Source of the DNA: BAIKAL-G1 sp943370385
GTDB lineage: Bacteria > Cyanobacteriota > Cyanobacteriia > PCC-6307 > Cyanobiaceae
Assembly: GCA_943370385.1 (NCBI GenBank)
Contig: CALRQT020000008.1
Span: 89,332-153,331 of the forward strand
DNA: 64,000 bases
Reading direction: 5' to 3'
The translations under genes and the position numbers were made by a program. Every line of letters begins with the position of its first letter. Position 1 is the stretch's first letter. Below the pieces are notes generated by a model. The model was not told where the DNA came from and did no database searches. It saw only the letters and a list, made by a program, of their open reading frames with translations. Shown piece by piece: positions 26,305 to 35,236 of the stretch.

Positions 26305-27354
26305 ATGGCAAATGGGCCCAACCAGCACGACCCCACGGCGGTGCCATCCACCGAGGTGCCGTCCTACCGCTTCAGTGTGGCGCCGATGCTGGACTACACC
26401 GATCGGCACTTCCGGGTGCTGATGCGCCAGATCACGCGCCGCAGCCTGCTCTACAGCGAAATGGTGGTGGCCCAGGCCATTCACCACTGCGACCAGCCAG
26501 GCCAGCAGGACCGCCTCGAACGCCTGCTCGGCTTCGATCCCGTTGAAAAACCCCTGGCCCTGCAGTTGGGCGGCGACGATCCTGGCCTGCTGGCGGCCGC
26601 GGCCCGTCTAGCGGCGGCCTGGGGCTACGACGAGGTCAACCTCAACGTGGGCTGTCCCAGCGAGAAGGTGCAAAAGGGCCGCTTCGGCGCCTGCCTGATG
26701 GCGGAACCGGCCCGGGTGGCCGACTGCATGGCCGCCATGGCCGCCGCCTCCGGCTTGCCGGTGAGCGTGAAACACCGGATCGGCATCGATCACCGCGATT
26801 CCTACGCCGAATTGCTCGACTTCGTTGACACCGTGGCTGCCGCCGGCGCCAGCCGCTTCAGCGTGCACGCCCGCAAGGCCTGGCTAGAGGGCCTTGACCC
26901 CAAACAAAACCGCAGCGTGCCGCCGTTGCGCTACGAGCTGGTGCACCAGCTCAAACGGGACAGGCCCCAACTGCAAATCGAACTCAACGGTGGCCTGGAG
27001 GATCTGGCCGCCTGCGAGCACCAGCTGGAGCTGGTGGATGCGGTGATGGTGGGACGGGCCGCCTATGGCCATCCCCTGCGCTGGGCGCCGGTGGACCGGG
27101 ACCTGTTTGGCGACCAGGCTTCCCCCTTGGCCAGTGCTTCGAGCGTGGTGCGGGGCCTGGTGCCCTATGCCCAGCGCTGGTGCGAGGCAGGCGGTCGCCT
27201 CTGGCCCATCGCCAGGCACCTGGTGCAGGTGGTGGAGGGGGTCAGTGGCGCCCGCCACTGGCGGCGGCGCCTGGGCGAGGCCGCCGGCGCCCGCAGCGCC
27301 GGGGCGATCGTGCTGGAAACCGCCGCCCAGGAGCTAGAAGCCCAGGGCCTTTGA
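26305..27354 (+). CDS. dusA: tRNA-dihydrouridine(20/20a) synthase DusA
   Basis: DusA reduces uridines 20 and 20a in the tRNA D-loop with FMN and NADPH. The 349-aa product has a TIM-barrel start (SVAPMLDYTDRHFRVLMR), the substrate loop NVGCPSEKVQKGRFGACLM with the catalytic Cys of FGAC, SVKHRIGID and FSVHARKAWLEGL, and ELNGGLEDL with VMVGRAAYG. KHR and HAR patterns are those of the DusA branch. GGGGAG lies just upstream of the ATG. Confidence 0.92.
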   Translation: MANGPNQHDPTAVPSTEVPSYRFSVAPMLDYTDRHFRVLMRQITRRSLLYSEMVVAQAIHHCDQPGQQDRLERLLGFDPVEKPLALQLGGDDPGLLAAAARLAAAWGYDEVNLNVGCPSEKVQKGRFGACLMAEPARVADCMAAMAAASGLPVSVKHRIGIDHRDSYAELLDFVDTVAAAGASRFSVHARKAWLEGLDPKQNRSVPPLRYELVHQLKRDRPQLQIELNGGLEDLAACEHQLELVDAVMVGRAAYGHPLRWAPVDRDLFGDQASPLASASSVVRGLVPYAQRWCEAGGRLWPIARHLVQVVEGVSGARHWRRRLGEAAGARSAGAIVLETAAQELEAQGL

Positions 27355-27392
27355 GCCAGGGCCTACCCCTGATCCAGGGCCAACCGCCGGAA

Positions 27393-27944
27393 TCAGACCT
27401 CGGCGCCGCCGTAGTCGTCGTTGCCGCCATGGGGGTCCGGCTGGGAGCTGCGCCGGCGCCGGCTGCGACCCTCACCAAAGCTGTCACCGCCGCCGCCGTA
27501 GCTGCGATCTTCCCAACCGCTGGCACCGGAAGACCGTTCCGCCCCGGCAGCTCCGCCGCCATAGCCGCCACCGCCTCCGTAGCCACCGCCTCCGTAACCA
27601 CCACCGGCCGGAGCGCCACCGCCGTAGCCGCCCCCTCCTCCGTAACCACCGCCACCGCCATAGCCACCGCCCCCACCAGGGGCACGGCGCGGCGCACCAG
27701 CTCCCTTGGGTTCGGCCTTGTTGATCCGCAGGGGGCGGCCCATCAGCTCGGCGCCCTGGAGGGCCTCAATCGCCCGGCCTTCACTCTCGGCATCGGCCAT
27801 CTCGACGAAGGCAAAGCCGCGCTTGCGGCCCGTATCCCGTTCCAAGGGAAGGGAACAGTTAGCCACCTCTCCAAAGGGGGCAAACAATTCAGCGATGTCT
27901 TCCTGTTCCGCGCGGAAGGGAAGGTTGCCAACAAAAATGCTCAC
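27393..27944 (-). CDS. Glycine-rich RRM RNA-binding protein (cyanobacterial Rbp type)
   Basis: This 183-aa protein has one RRM (about 2-80) with RNP2 IFVGNLPF and RNP1 RGFAFVEM, followed by a Gly/Tyr-rich tail of repeated GGYGGGG blocks and an Arg/Ser end. The arrangement is that of the cold-inducible Rbp proteins of cyanobacteria, thought to act as RNA chaperones. The GTG start gives VSIFVGNLPF, where the RRM begins. A promoter and an inverted repeat lie just upstream. Confidence 0.88.
   Translation of the reverse strand: MSIFVGNLPFRAEQEDIAELFAPFGEVANCSLPLERDTGRKRGFAFVEMADAESEGRAIEALQGAELMGRPLRINKAEPKGAGAPRRAPGGGGGYGGGGGYGGGGGYGGGAPAGGGYGGGGYGGGGGYGGGAAGAERSSGASGWEDRSYGGGGDSFGEGRSRRRRSSQPDPHGGNDDYGGAEV
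27540..27690. repeat. GC-rich repeats coding the glycine tail of Rbp
   Basis: The plus strand shows reiterated CCGCC/CCACC/GTAGCC blocks that code GGYGGGG on the minus strand. They are in frame and explained by the protein's low-complexity tail; length may vary between strains. Confidence 0.7.
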
Positions 27945-27982
27945 AGGCCTGGGGGGCCAAAAGGCAGAGATCCAACAGGCCA

Positions 27983-27988
27983 AATCTA
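27983..27988 (-). promoter_or_regulatory. Putative -10 element of the Rbp gene
   Basis: TAGATT on the minus strand lies 38 bases before the GTG, matching four of six -10 positions. The matching -35 region (28006-28011) is not consensus and overlaps the inverted repeat at 28007-28028. Confidence 0.35.
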
Positions 27989-28006
27989 AACCCGGCGCTG
28001 CAATCC

Positions 28007-28028
28007 GATTGGTCCTTAGGACCCAATC
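28007..28028. promoter_or_regulatory. Inverted repeat overlapping the Rbp -35 region
   Basis: GATTGG TCC TTA GGA C CCAATC is an inverted repeat with 9 pairs per arm and one unpaired base. No T-run follows on either strand, so a simple terminator for argH is unlikely. The position at the -35 of the Rbp promoter suits an operator; a hairpin in an argH-Rbp transcript is the alternative. Confidence 0.4.
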
Positions 28029-28091
28029 AGCCAAGCCGGCTCCCAAGACTGGCCTCCGCCTCACTCCAAGGGAGCCAGGGCCCGACCTGGC

Positions 28092-29549
28092 TCAGCCGTA
28101 GAGGCGCGTGCGGGTGCGGGCCAGCTGGAGCTTGACTTGATCGAAGCCCGTGCCGCCCTCACTGCGGCGGGCCGCCACGACCTGGCGGGGGGCGATGGCG
28201 GCATAGATAGCCTGGTCAAAGGCGGGATGGAGCTGCTGCCAGCGCTCCAGGGGGAGATCCCGCAACAGGATGCCCTCCTTGAGACAGGTCTTCACCAGAC
28301 CGCCCACCAGCTGGTAGGCCTCGCGGAAGGGCACCCCCTTGGCCACCAGATAGTCGGCCACATCGGTGGCATTGGAGAAATCAGATTCCACAGCCGCCTC
28401 CAGCCGCTCGGGCCGGAATTGGATGCCCTCCTCCAACAGGATGGCCATGGCCTCGAGACAATCAAGGCTGGTGCGCACCGTGTCGAATAGGGCTTCCTTG
28501 TCTTCCTGGAAATCCTTGTTGTAGGCCAGGGGCAGGCCCTTAATCATCACTAGCAGCCCCTGCAGGTGGCCGAAGACCCGGCCGCACTTGCCGCGCACCA
28601 GTTCGGGCACATCGGGGTTCTTTTTCTGGGGCATCAGGCTGCTGCCGGTAGCGCAGCGATCGGTGAGGCGGATAAAGGCGAACTCCTCACTCGCCCAGAG
28701 GATCACCTCCTCGGCCAGGCGGCTGAGGTGCACCATGATCAAGCTGGCGGCGGCGCAGAATTCCACCGCGAAATCCCGATCACTAACGGCATCCAGGCTG
28801 TTGGCGTAAACCGATTCGAAGCCCAGGGCCGCCGCGGTCTGGCGGCGATCGATCGGCACGGGGGTGCCGGCTAGGGCGGCGGCGCCGAGGGGGCAGGTAT
28901 TAAGCCGATGGCGCAGGTCCCGCAGGCGGCCCCGGTCCCGTTCCGCCATCTCCACATAGGCGAGCAGGTGGTGGGCCAGGCAAACCGGCTGGGCCCGTTG
29001 CAGGTGGGTGTATCCCGGAATCAGGGTGTTGGCCTGGGCCTCGGCCTGGGCCAGCAGGGCCCTCTCAAAGCGCAGCAGGGCGCCATCGATCAGGTCCACC
29101 TTCTGGCGCAACCACAGGCGCAGGTCCGTGCCCACCTGGTCGTTGCGACTGCGGCCCGTGTGCAGGGTCTTGCCAACCGGACCGAGCAGCTCGATCAGGC
29201 GCCGCTCCACCGCAAAGTGCACGTCTTCGGCCTCCAGGCCGGGACGAAACTCGCCCGCAGCAGCCTCCTGGCGCACCTGCTCTAAACCGGCCACCAGCTG
29301 CTGGGCTTCGGCGGCGGTGATCACACCACAACTGCCCAACATGATGGCGTGGGCGATCGAGCCGTCGAGATCCTGCTGCAGCAGCTCGAGATCGAAGCCG
29401 ATCGAGGCATTGAAGCGTTCAATCGCCGGATGGAGCCCCTCCTCGAAACGGTCGCTCCAGCCCGCCGCCCCACCGCCAGTGACCCCACCAGGGAGACCGG
29501 CGCCAAGGGATTCGGGGCCGGGGACGATCTCAGAATTGGGGGCTGCCAT
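28092..29549 (-). CDS. argH: Argininosuccinate lyase
   Basis: ArgH cleaves argininosuccinate to arginine and fumarate, the last step of arginine synthesis. The 485-aa product has the superfamily signature GSSLMPQKKNPD with the catalytic Ser, HTGRSRNDQV, and PGYTHLQRAQPV. Residues 1-30 are a variable Gly/Pro-rich extension. The ATG at 29549 was preferred over 29567. It starts 22 bp after the RsbU-like gene on the same strand. Confidence 0.95.
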   Translation of the reverse strand: MAAPNSEIVPGPESLGAGLPGGVTGGGAAGWSDRFEEGLHPAIERFNASIGFDLELLQQDLDGSIAHAIMLGSCGVITAAEAQQLVAGLEQVRQEAAAGEFRPGLEAEDVHFAVERRLIELLGPVGKTLHTGRSRNDQVGTDLRLWLRQKVDLIDGALLRFERALLAQAEAQANTLIPGYTHLQRAQPVCLAHHLLAYVEMAERDRGRLRDLRHRLNTCPLGAAALAGTPVPIDRRQTAAALGFESVYANSLDAVSDRDFAVEFCAAASLIMVHLSRLAEEVILWASEEFAFIRLTDRCATGSSLMPQKKNPDVPELVRGKCGRVFGHLQGLLVMIKGLPLAYNKDFQEDKEALFDTVRTSLDCLEAMAILLEEGIQFRPERLEAAVESDFSNATDVADYLVAKGVPFREAYQLVGGLVKTCLKEGILLRDLPLERWQQLHPAFDQAIYAAIAPRQVVAARRSEGGTGFDQVKLQLARTRTRLYG

Positions 29550-29571
29550 CGGGCCTGGTTGCCGCAACCGC

Positions 29572-31011
29572 TCAGCTTGGCAGGCTGGCCAGCGCTGGCT
29601 GGTCCTTCACCTTGAGCACCACCAGGGAGGCGTCATCCTCCAGGGGGCGATCACTGCCAACGAAGCGATCCAGGCGGGCAAAGAGTTGGTCGAGGATCGC
29701 CTGGGCCCCCAGACCAGCGCGGCAGGCCTCCTGCAGGCAGGTGAGCAGCCTCTGCTCCTCGAAGCGTTCACCGCTGATGCCGGCGGCTTCGGTTACCCCA
29801 TCGGTGTAGCAGAGCAACACGTCACCAGGCTCGAGCACGGTTTGCTCACAGCCGTAATCGGCCTCCGCCTCCAGGCCAATCAACAGCCCGGGCGCATCGA
29901 GCCGCTCCACCTGCTGGCGCTGGCGCCGCCAGACCAGGGGCGGATTGTGGGCCGCATTGGCGTAACGCAGCAGGCGGCTGGCCGGATCAAAGTCGGAATA
30001 GAAGAGGGTGACGAAGCGGTGGGAGTGGGCCAGATCCTCCTGGGCCAGTTGGTTGAGGTCGTGGAGGATGCGATCGGGGGGCAGGCCCGTCAGCACCTCG
30101 GCCCGCAACATGCCCCGCAGCAGGGTCATCAGCAGGCTGGCGGGCACGCCCTTGCCCATCACATCGCCTATCACCAGAGCCCAGCGCCCCTGCTCGCGGC
30201 CGCGGCCCTGGAGCTGGGGCCGGGTGGGGATGAAGTCGTAGTAGTCGCCGCCCACCAGGTAGGCCGGCCGGCAGCGGGCCGCCAAGTCCACCCCCTCGAT
30301 CACCGGGCAGTGATCTGGCAGCAGTTGGGCTTGGATCTCGGCGCCGGTGCTGAGCTGGCGATCGAGGCGTTCATGGCGGCGCCGTTCCTGCAGCAGCAGG
30401 TCGTTTTCCAGGGCCACCCCGGTGAGGTCGGCCACCAGCTGGCCATGGCGGCGATGCACATCGCTCCAGCCCGAGGCACCGGCAGGGCCGAATACGTAAA
30501 GGCGTCCCCGCTGGAGACTGCGGGCCACCACCGAGGTGCCGACCAGGGCTCCCTCACCCCAATGCTGGGCCACTACCTGATCCAGGCGGGCCACCAGGCC
30601 AGCCTCACCCGCCGATGCCAACAGACTGGCGTCGTCTAAGGCGGCCAGCTGGCGGAGCACGTCCCGGCTGCGCTCGGGTGGGGTGCCCTGGAACTGCTCC
30701 CGCCAGAGGTGGCCATTGGCATGGAAGGGCAGCAGCAGGGCCCCCTCGGCCTCCATCAAGCGAGCCGCCACCAGGGGCACCAACTCCAGGAAGCGGTTCA
30801 GGTTGGTAAAACTACGCAGGGCAAAGGCCAAGGAGGCCAGCAGCTCCTGGTTGCGGCGTTGCTCCCGGCTGAGGCTGTCGAGCAGCTGGCGCAGGGAGGC
30901 CGTTGCCGAGGCCGTGGGGGGAAGGGGATGGGGCGGAGGTTGAATCCGCGGCGGCTTGCTGCCCAAGGAGGGGCCGCAATGGGACCCGCAAGGTAGCAGT
31001 GTTGCCACCAT
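29572..31011 (-). CDS. PP2C/SpoIIE-type protein phosphatase with GAF-like sensor (RsbU-like)
   Basis: This 479-aa protein has a helical N-terminus (SLREQ.. region), a GAF-like sensor domain (about 60-205) and a C-terminal SpoIIE/RsbU PPM phosphatase. Metal-binding acidic motifs are visible: GGDYYDFI, LVIGDVMGKGV, YTDGVTEA and DDASLVVLK. Such enzymes dephosphorylate anti-anti-sigma factors or similar STAS proteins; no partner gene is adjacent here, so the target is unknown. An in-frame start at 31032 is possible. Confidence 0.85.
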   Translation of the reverse strand: MVATLLPCGSHCGPSLGSKPPRIQPPPHPLPPTASATASLRQLLDSLSREQRRNQELLASLAFALRSFTNLNRFLELVPLVAARLMEAEGALLLPFHANGHLWREQFQGTPPERSRDVLRQLAALDDASLLASAGEAGLVARLDQVVAQHWGEGALVGTSVVARSLQRGRLYVFGPAGASGWSDVHRRHGQLVADLTGVALENDLLLQERRRHERLDRQLSTGAEIQAQLLPDHCPVIEGVDLAARCRPAYLVGGDYYDFIPTRPQLQGRGREQGRWALVIGDVMGKGVPASLLMTLLRGMLRAEVLTGLPPDRILHDLNQLAQEDLAHSHRFVTLFYSDFDPASRLLRYANAAHNPPLVWRRQRQQVERLDAPGLLIGLEAEADYGCEQTVLEPGDVLLCYTDGVTEAAGISGERFEEQRLLTCLQEACRAGLGAQAILDQLFARLDRFVGSDRPLEDDASLVVLKVKDQPALASLPS

Positions 31012-31119
31012 TGTCCCGGCCCTGGGAGCCATTCGGCCCGATCAGCCCCTAACCAAGCAGGCCAACCAGCCACGAGGCAGGTCACCACCCTGGCGGGCAA
31101 CCCGGGGGCCGATCAACGA

Positions 31120-33063
31120 CTAACCGTCCAGCAGGGCCTCGATGAATTCGAAGCTGTTGAACGGGCGCAGATCCCGGATGCCTTCGCCAGCGCCGATGAA
31201 CCGGATCGGCAGGCCCGCTTCCGACGCCACCGCCAGGGCCACGCCGCCGCGGGCACTGCCATCGAGCTTGGTGAGCACCACGCCGGTGAGGCCAGCCGCC
31301 TTGGCAAAGGCCATGGCCTGGCGCAGGCCGTTCTGGCCCTGGCTGGCATCGAGCACCAACAGGGATTCCACCGCCGCCTCGGGGGCCAGGCGATCGACGA
31401 TGCGACGCACCTTGGCCAGTTCCTCCATCAGATTGTGCTTGGTTTGCAGGCGGCCGGCCGTGTCGACCAGAACGAGGTCGAGGCCCTTGGATTGGGCGGC
31501 GCCGATCGCATCGAACACCACCGCCGCGGGATCGGCATTGGCGGAGGGATTGGACACAACCGTGACGCCACTACGATCGCCCCAGACCCGCACCTGCTCG
31601 ACGGCCGCGGCCCGGAAGGTGTCGGCGGCAGCGATCAGGCAGCTGTAGCCGCTGCGGGTGGCCAAATTGGCCAGCTTGCCCAGGGTGGTGGTTTTGCCCA
31701 CACCATTGACCCCCACCAGCAGCCAAACGTTGAGGCGATCGCGCTGGGGGGCGAGCAGGGCAGTGCCGCTGGCGCGAATCGGCGCCTCCAACAACTCTTT
31801 GAGCTGGTCCTTGAGGAAGCGAATGCCTTCGCTGGGATCCACCACCTCCACATTGAGGCGCTCGCGCAGGGCCCCCAGGGCCTGGTCCGTGGCCTTCACG
31901 CCCACATCAGCCCGCAACAGCAGGGTTTCCAGCTCGTCGAGCACCTCCGGGGTGAGGGGATCGTCGCCCAGGTTGGTGAGCAGCTGGGTAACGAAATTGC
32001 GACGGGTCTTCTCCAGGCCCCGGCGCAACCGGCCGAGCCAATCAATTTCCTCGAGGGACACCTGATCAGCGCGGCGGCCCTGGGCCGCCAACACCTCGGC
32101 CGACCAGGTGAAATCAGCATCAAAAGCACCCAGCTGGGGTTCCGCGTCAGCAGCGGTGGCCGGGGTCTGGGGAGCCGGAACCGGAGCCACGACAGCAGCC
32201 GCGCCGGCGATGGTGGCACTCCAGGTGCCAGGGGCAGAAGGCCCTGGTGGAGCCCCTGGGGGCACCGGAGACGCCGGTTCCTCGATCGCACGGGCCAGCA
32301 ACTCCCGCTGGCGTTCGGCCCGCTGGGCCGCGGCCTGCTCCAGCAAGGACAACCCGGGCGCCGGACTGGCGGCAGGCTGGTCCGTAGGAACCCCTACAGC
32401 CGCGGCGGACTCAGGACGCTCGGGCTCCTGGGCCGGCAGCGAAGCCAAGGAACCCCCCTCCGGCTGGCTCGGGCTTGGCTCGGGGTTCGCTGGCTCGGAC
32501 CCCTGGGGAACAGGGCCAGGCTGGGGTTCGGCAGCGCGTTGCGTTGATGGCTCCGGCTGGTCTGGCGCCAAGCTCTGGGGCTGGGGCGCCGGTTGATCCG
32601 CCTGCCAGGGCTGGCCGGGCGTGGGGGCCGCAGGCGCCCCAACCGCTGCAGGGGGTGCAGGGGCGGAAGCTGGCCCAGCGGCCGCTGGCGGCTCAGGTGA
32701 TAGCGGCTCCTGGGGGGCTGGTTCGGGGGGACGGGCCTGGGCCTGCTGGCGAGTGGCTTCTTGCTGGGCCTTGAGGCGGGCATAGGCCTGGCGGGCCCAT
32801 TCGAGGGCTTCGCTATCGACGCCAGCCATGGGCGCCGGGCTGGCCGGAACCGCTGGCGAGGCTTGGGGCCCACCGGCGTCAGCCCCAGGGGGGGACTCCG
32901 GGGGTGAGGGGGCGACGGATTCGGAGAGCCCCGGGGATTCGCTGGGTTCAGGGGCCGGGGCGTCAGCCGCTTGGGGGGCCGGCGGCGGCCCAGGCTCCAG
33001 TTCGGGCTGGTCCCCTGACTGACCCTCGGGGACGGAAGTGCGCTGGAACCAGTCGAACACCAT
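31120..33063 (-). CDS. ftsY: Signal recognition particle receptor FtsY
   Basis: FtsY docks SRP-ribosome complexes at the membrane. The 647-aa product starts MVFDWFQR, a short amphipathic anchor, then has about 300 residues rich in Pro, Ala, Glu and Gln (the A domain, far longer than usual). The N and G domains follow: GVNGVGKTTTLGKLA (P-loop), DTFRAAAVEQ, DTAGRLQTKHNL, TKLDGSARGG and GAGEGIRDLRPF. The gene ends 109 bp before the RsbU-like start; nusB is 6 bp upstream. Confidence 0.94.
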   Translation of the reverse strand: MVFDWFQRTSVPEGQSGDQPELEPGPPPAPQAADAPAPEPSESPGLSESVAPSPPESPPGADAGGPQASPAVPASPAPMAGVDSEALEWARQAYARLKAQQEATRQQAQARPPEPAPQEPLSPEPPAAAGPASAPAPPAAVGAPAAPTPGQPWQADQPAPQPQSLAPDQPEPSTQRAAEPQPGPVPQGSEPANPEPSPSQPEGGSLASLPAQEPERPESAAAVGVPTDQPAASPAPGLSLLEQAAAQRAERQRELLARAIEEPASPVPPGAPPGPSAPGTWSATIAGAAAVVAPVPAPQTPATAADAEPQLGAFDADFTWSAEVLAAQGRRADQVSLEEIDWLGRLRRGLEKTRRNFVTQLLTNLGDDPLTPEVLDELETLLLRADVGVKATDQALGALRERLNVEVVDPSEGIRFLKDQLKELLEAPIRASGTALLAPQRDRLNVWLLVGVNGVGKTTTLGKLANLATRSGYSCLIAAADTFRAAAVEQVRVWGDRSGVTVVSNPSANADPAAVVFDAIGAAQSKGLDLVLVDTAGRLQTKHNLMEELAKVRRIVDRLAPEAAVESLLVLDASQGQNGLRQAMAFAKAAGLTGVVLTKLDGSARGGVALAVASEAGLPIRFIGAGEGIRDLRPFNSFEFIEALLDG

Positions 33064-33069
33064 CTGCGA

Positions 33070-33699
33070 TCAGCCGGGAAGACTCGTGAGGCGCCGCAGC
33101 ACCCCATTGATCATGCGACGGCCCTGCTCGTCGCTGTAGCGATTGGCCAGTTCCACCGCCTCGTTACAGGCCACCGCCGGCGGCGTGCCGAAATCCTCCA
33201 TGTCCGTGGCGGCCAGGCGCAGGATGTCGCGATCGATGCGGGGAAGCCGGGTGAGCCGCCAGCCCTCCATCACGCCATCCAGGCGCTCATCGAGCTCCTG
33301 GCGGCGACTCACCACGGCGCGGGTGCGCTCAAGGGCGCCCTTACGCACCTCTTCCTGGTTGGCGAGCAGCAGCAGGCGCGGGAGTTCCAGGCTGGCGGAG
33401 AGGCGATTGATGGCCTGTTCGGCGTGGGAGAGGCCCTGTTGGAGGTGGGTGCGCACCTGGGGCAGGCTGTCGCCGCCGGCATCAACGAGCTCACTATCGA
33501 GCAGCTGCTGTTGGGCCTGCTCCAGCTCTGTGGCGGATTGGTCGAGGGCTTCACGCACGTGCTGACTCAGGCTGGCCAGGGCCTGGAGCAACAGCGCGTC
33601 CAGGGGCGTTGTGCGGGAGAGATCGCTAGCGGGTTGACGATCGCTGATCTGGCCAAGCATCAGCAGGGCCAATTCTCTGGCAACGGAACGACTCTGCAT
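33070..33699 (-). CDS. nusB: Transcription antitermination protein NusB
   Basis: NusB with NusE binds boxA RNA during rRNA antitermination. The 209-aa product is longer than E. coli NusB (139 aa), as usual in cyanobacteria; the insertion is a helical region about 40-90. Typical elements are SVARELALLMLGQI at the N-terminus, RLPRIDRDILRLAATDM and the C-terminal NEAVELANRYSDEQGRRMIN. It lies between the DUF502 gene and ftsY, all on the minus strand. Confidence 0.93.
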   Translation of the reverse strand: MQSRSVARELALLMLGQISDRQPASDLSRTTPLDALLLQALASLSQHVREALDQSATELEQAQQQLLDSELVDAGGDSLPQVRTHLQQGLSHAEQAINRLSASLELPRLLLLANQEEVRKGALERTRAVVSRRQELDERLDGVMEGWRLTRLPRIDRDILRLAATDMEDFGTPPAVACNEAVELANRYSDEQGRRMINGVLRRLTSLPG

Positions 33700-33720
33700 G
33701 GGACAGGCACTCAGGACCGA

Positions 33721-34497
33721 TCAGGCCTTATTAGGAGGAACGGGGGAATAGGCGGGAGCCCGCAGCTGGGCCAGCAGGCTGGAAAAACTGCGACTGGCAG
33801 GGGTTTCGCGTTCATCGGGGCTGACAATGCCAGCCGAGATGATCGTGCGGAAGGCATCCTCCACCGAGAGATCCAGGTCCCGCACCGAGGTTTCCGGCAC
33901 CACCGCGTACCAGCCGGTGGTGGGATTGGGGGCGGTGGGGATGAAGACGCTGAGCATGGGCTGGTCAAAACCGGCCTGCACCGAGGAACCCAACACCCCG
34001 GTCACGAATCCGAGGGCATAGAGACCCTGGCGGGGATACTCCACCAACACCACCCGACGAAAGCGGGACGAGTTGTCGCGCAGGAAGGTTTCCAGCAGTT
34101 GCTTGAGGGTCTTGTAGACCGATCCCGCCAGGGGGATGCGCTGCAGGGTGCCTTCGCCAAATTCGAGCAACCAACGACCGACGATGTTGCGGGCCATCAG
34201 GCCGATGAGCAGGATCGCCAGTAGGGGCACCAACAGCCCCACCCCCAGGTTGATCAGCTCCTGCAGGAGCGGATTGAGGGTGTTGAACGGGTTGACCTGC
34301 TTCGGAACCGACGTGAGGAAGGCCAGCACAAAACGGCTCACCGTGGTGGCCAACCAGATGGTGGTGGCCAGGGGGATCACCACCAGCAGGCCAGCGATCA
34401 GGTCGTTCTTGAGATCCTGCTGAAGGCGGTCGCCAAGCGGCTGATCAGGTCTGGGACTGGATTGCACCAACTGACCCCCCGGTGATCCGGACTGCAC
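33721..34497 (-). CDS. DUF502 family membrane protein
   Basis: This 258-aa protein has two transmembrane segments (LIAGLLVVIPLATTIWLATTV, about 31-51, and LGVGLLVPLLAILLIGLMA, about 85-103) and the DUF502 body with RIPLAGSVYKTLKQLLETF and GYALGFVTG-like stretches (LYALGFVTGVLGS, then MLSVFIPTAPNPTTGW). The family is widespread and uncharacterised. It ends 21 bp before nusB and is probably in that operon. Confidence 0.88.
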   Translation of the reverse strand: MQSGSPGGQLVQSSPRPDQPLGDRLQQDLKNDLIAGLLVVIPLATTIWLATTVSRFVLAFLTSVPKQVNPFNTLNPLLQELINLGVGLLVPLLAILLIGLMARNIVGRWLLEFGEGTLQRIPLAGSVYKTLKQLLETFLRDNSSRFRRVVLVEYPRQGLYALGFVTGVLGSSVQAGFDQPMLSVFIPTAPNPTTGWYAVVPETSVRDLDLSVEDAFRTIISAGIVSPDERETPASRSFSSLLAQLRAPAYSPVPPNKA

Positions 34498-34566
34498 ATC
34501 GCTGTGGGCAACTTAGCCAGCCGGCTGGCCAGGCCCGCTGGAGAGACCCGATTTCAGAGAACCGGT

Positions 34567-35217
34567 TCAGAGAACCGAAGCCAGGGCCAACAGGGTGAAG
34601 GCAATCGCCATCACCAGGGCCGTGCCCGTGCCAGCGATGGAGCGCTGGTTTGCCGCCAGATCACGGGCCTTCTGGGCCTCCTTGATCTGGCCTTCGGCCT
34701 GCTGCAGCTGGCCATTGATAAAGCGGGTGGCCGCCTCCTTCTTCTGGGCTTCAGGGGCATCAGGGGGAATCTGGCCGGCACGCTCGCCCTGGAGCACCAC
34801 CTGCTCGATCACCTGGGGGTTCTGCATTTGGGTGCGGGCCATGGCGACCTGACCCTTCTTGGCGGTGAGGGCCTGGTCGGCCTGCTCGGTGAGGGTGCGA
34901 TCACCACTAATCGACACCGGAATCGCCACGAGCATCGAGATCGCCAGCAGGCCGCTGATCACGCAAACCACCCAGCGCAGGGGCGTGAACCGCTCCTGGG
35001 GCGAATCGAGGCGGGAGCCAAACAGCACCAACAGCAGGCCCACCAGGGCCATCGGCGACTGGTTGACCAGGCGCTCCACCAGCAGCTGGTTGAAGCTCTC
35101 CTCGCCCCAACCATTCACGGAAAGGAGGGCGAGGAGCTGCAGGCCCAGCAGTAGCACCAGGGTCAGGCCCAGCCAGCGCAGCAGGACGCTGAAACGACCC
35201 AGGGAAGCGGAACTCAC
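34567..35217 (-). CDS. HpsJ-like membrane protein
   Basis: This 216-aa protein has three N-terminal transmembrane segments (WLGLTLVLLLGLQLLALL, PMALVGLLLVLFG, VVCVISGLLAISMLVAI), a polar helical region (about 100-190: QADQALTAKKGQVAMARTQ and on), and a last C-terminal span (ALVMAIAFTLLALASVL). This layout matches HpsJ-type proteins, named after hormogonium polysaccharide genes in filamentous cyanobacteria; the role in unicells is unknown. The GTG start at 35217 avoids overlap with divergent queG. Confidence 0.65.
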   Translation of the reverse strand: MSSASLGRFSVLLRWLGLTLVLLLGLQLLALLSVNGWGEESFNQLLVERLVNQSPMALVGLLLVLFGSRLDSPQERFTPLRWVVCVISGLLAISMLVAIPVSISGDRTLTEQADQALTAKKGQVAMARTQMQNPQVIEQVVLQGERAGQIPPDAPEAQKKEAATRFINGQLQQAEGQIKEAQKARDLAANQRSIAGTGTALVMAIAFTLLALASVL

Positions 35218-35236
35218 AGCAGGATGGCGGAATCGA

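Noticed and set aside
27540..27690. Repeated GC-rich blocks that look like a repeat array or CRISPR
   Set aside because: Spacing is irregular, no unique spacers exist, and the blocks are explained as glycine-tail codons of the RRM protein.
29008..30639. 543-aa open frame on the plus strand
   Set aside because: It is antisense to argH and the RsbU-like gene, both of which have clear family motifs; open antisense frames are common at this GC content.
31435..32547. 370-aa open frame on the plus strand
   Set aside because: It is antisense to the ftsY coding region and has low-complexity composition.
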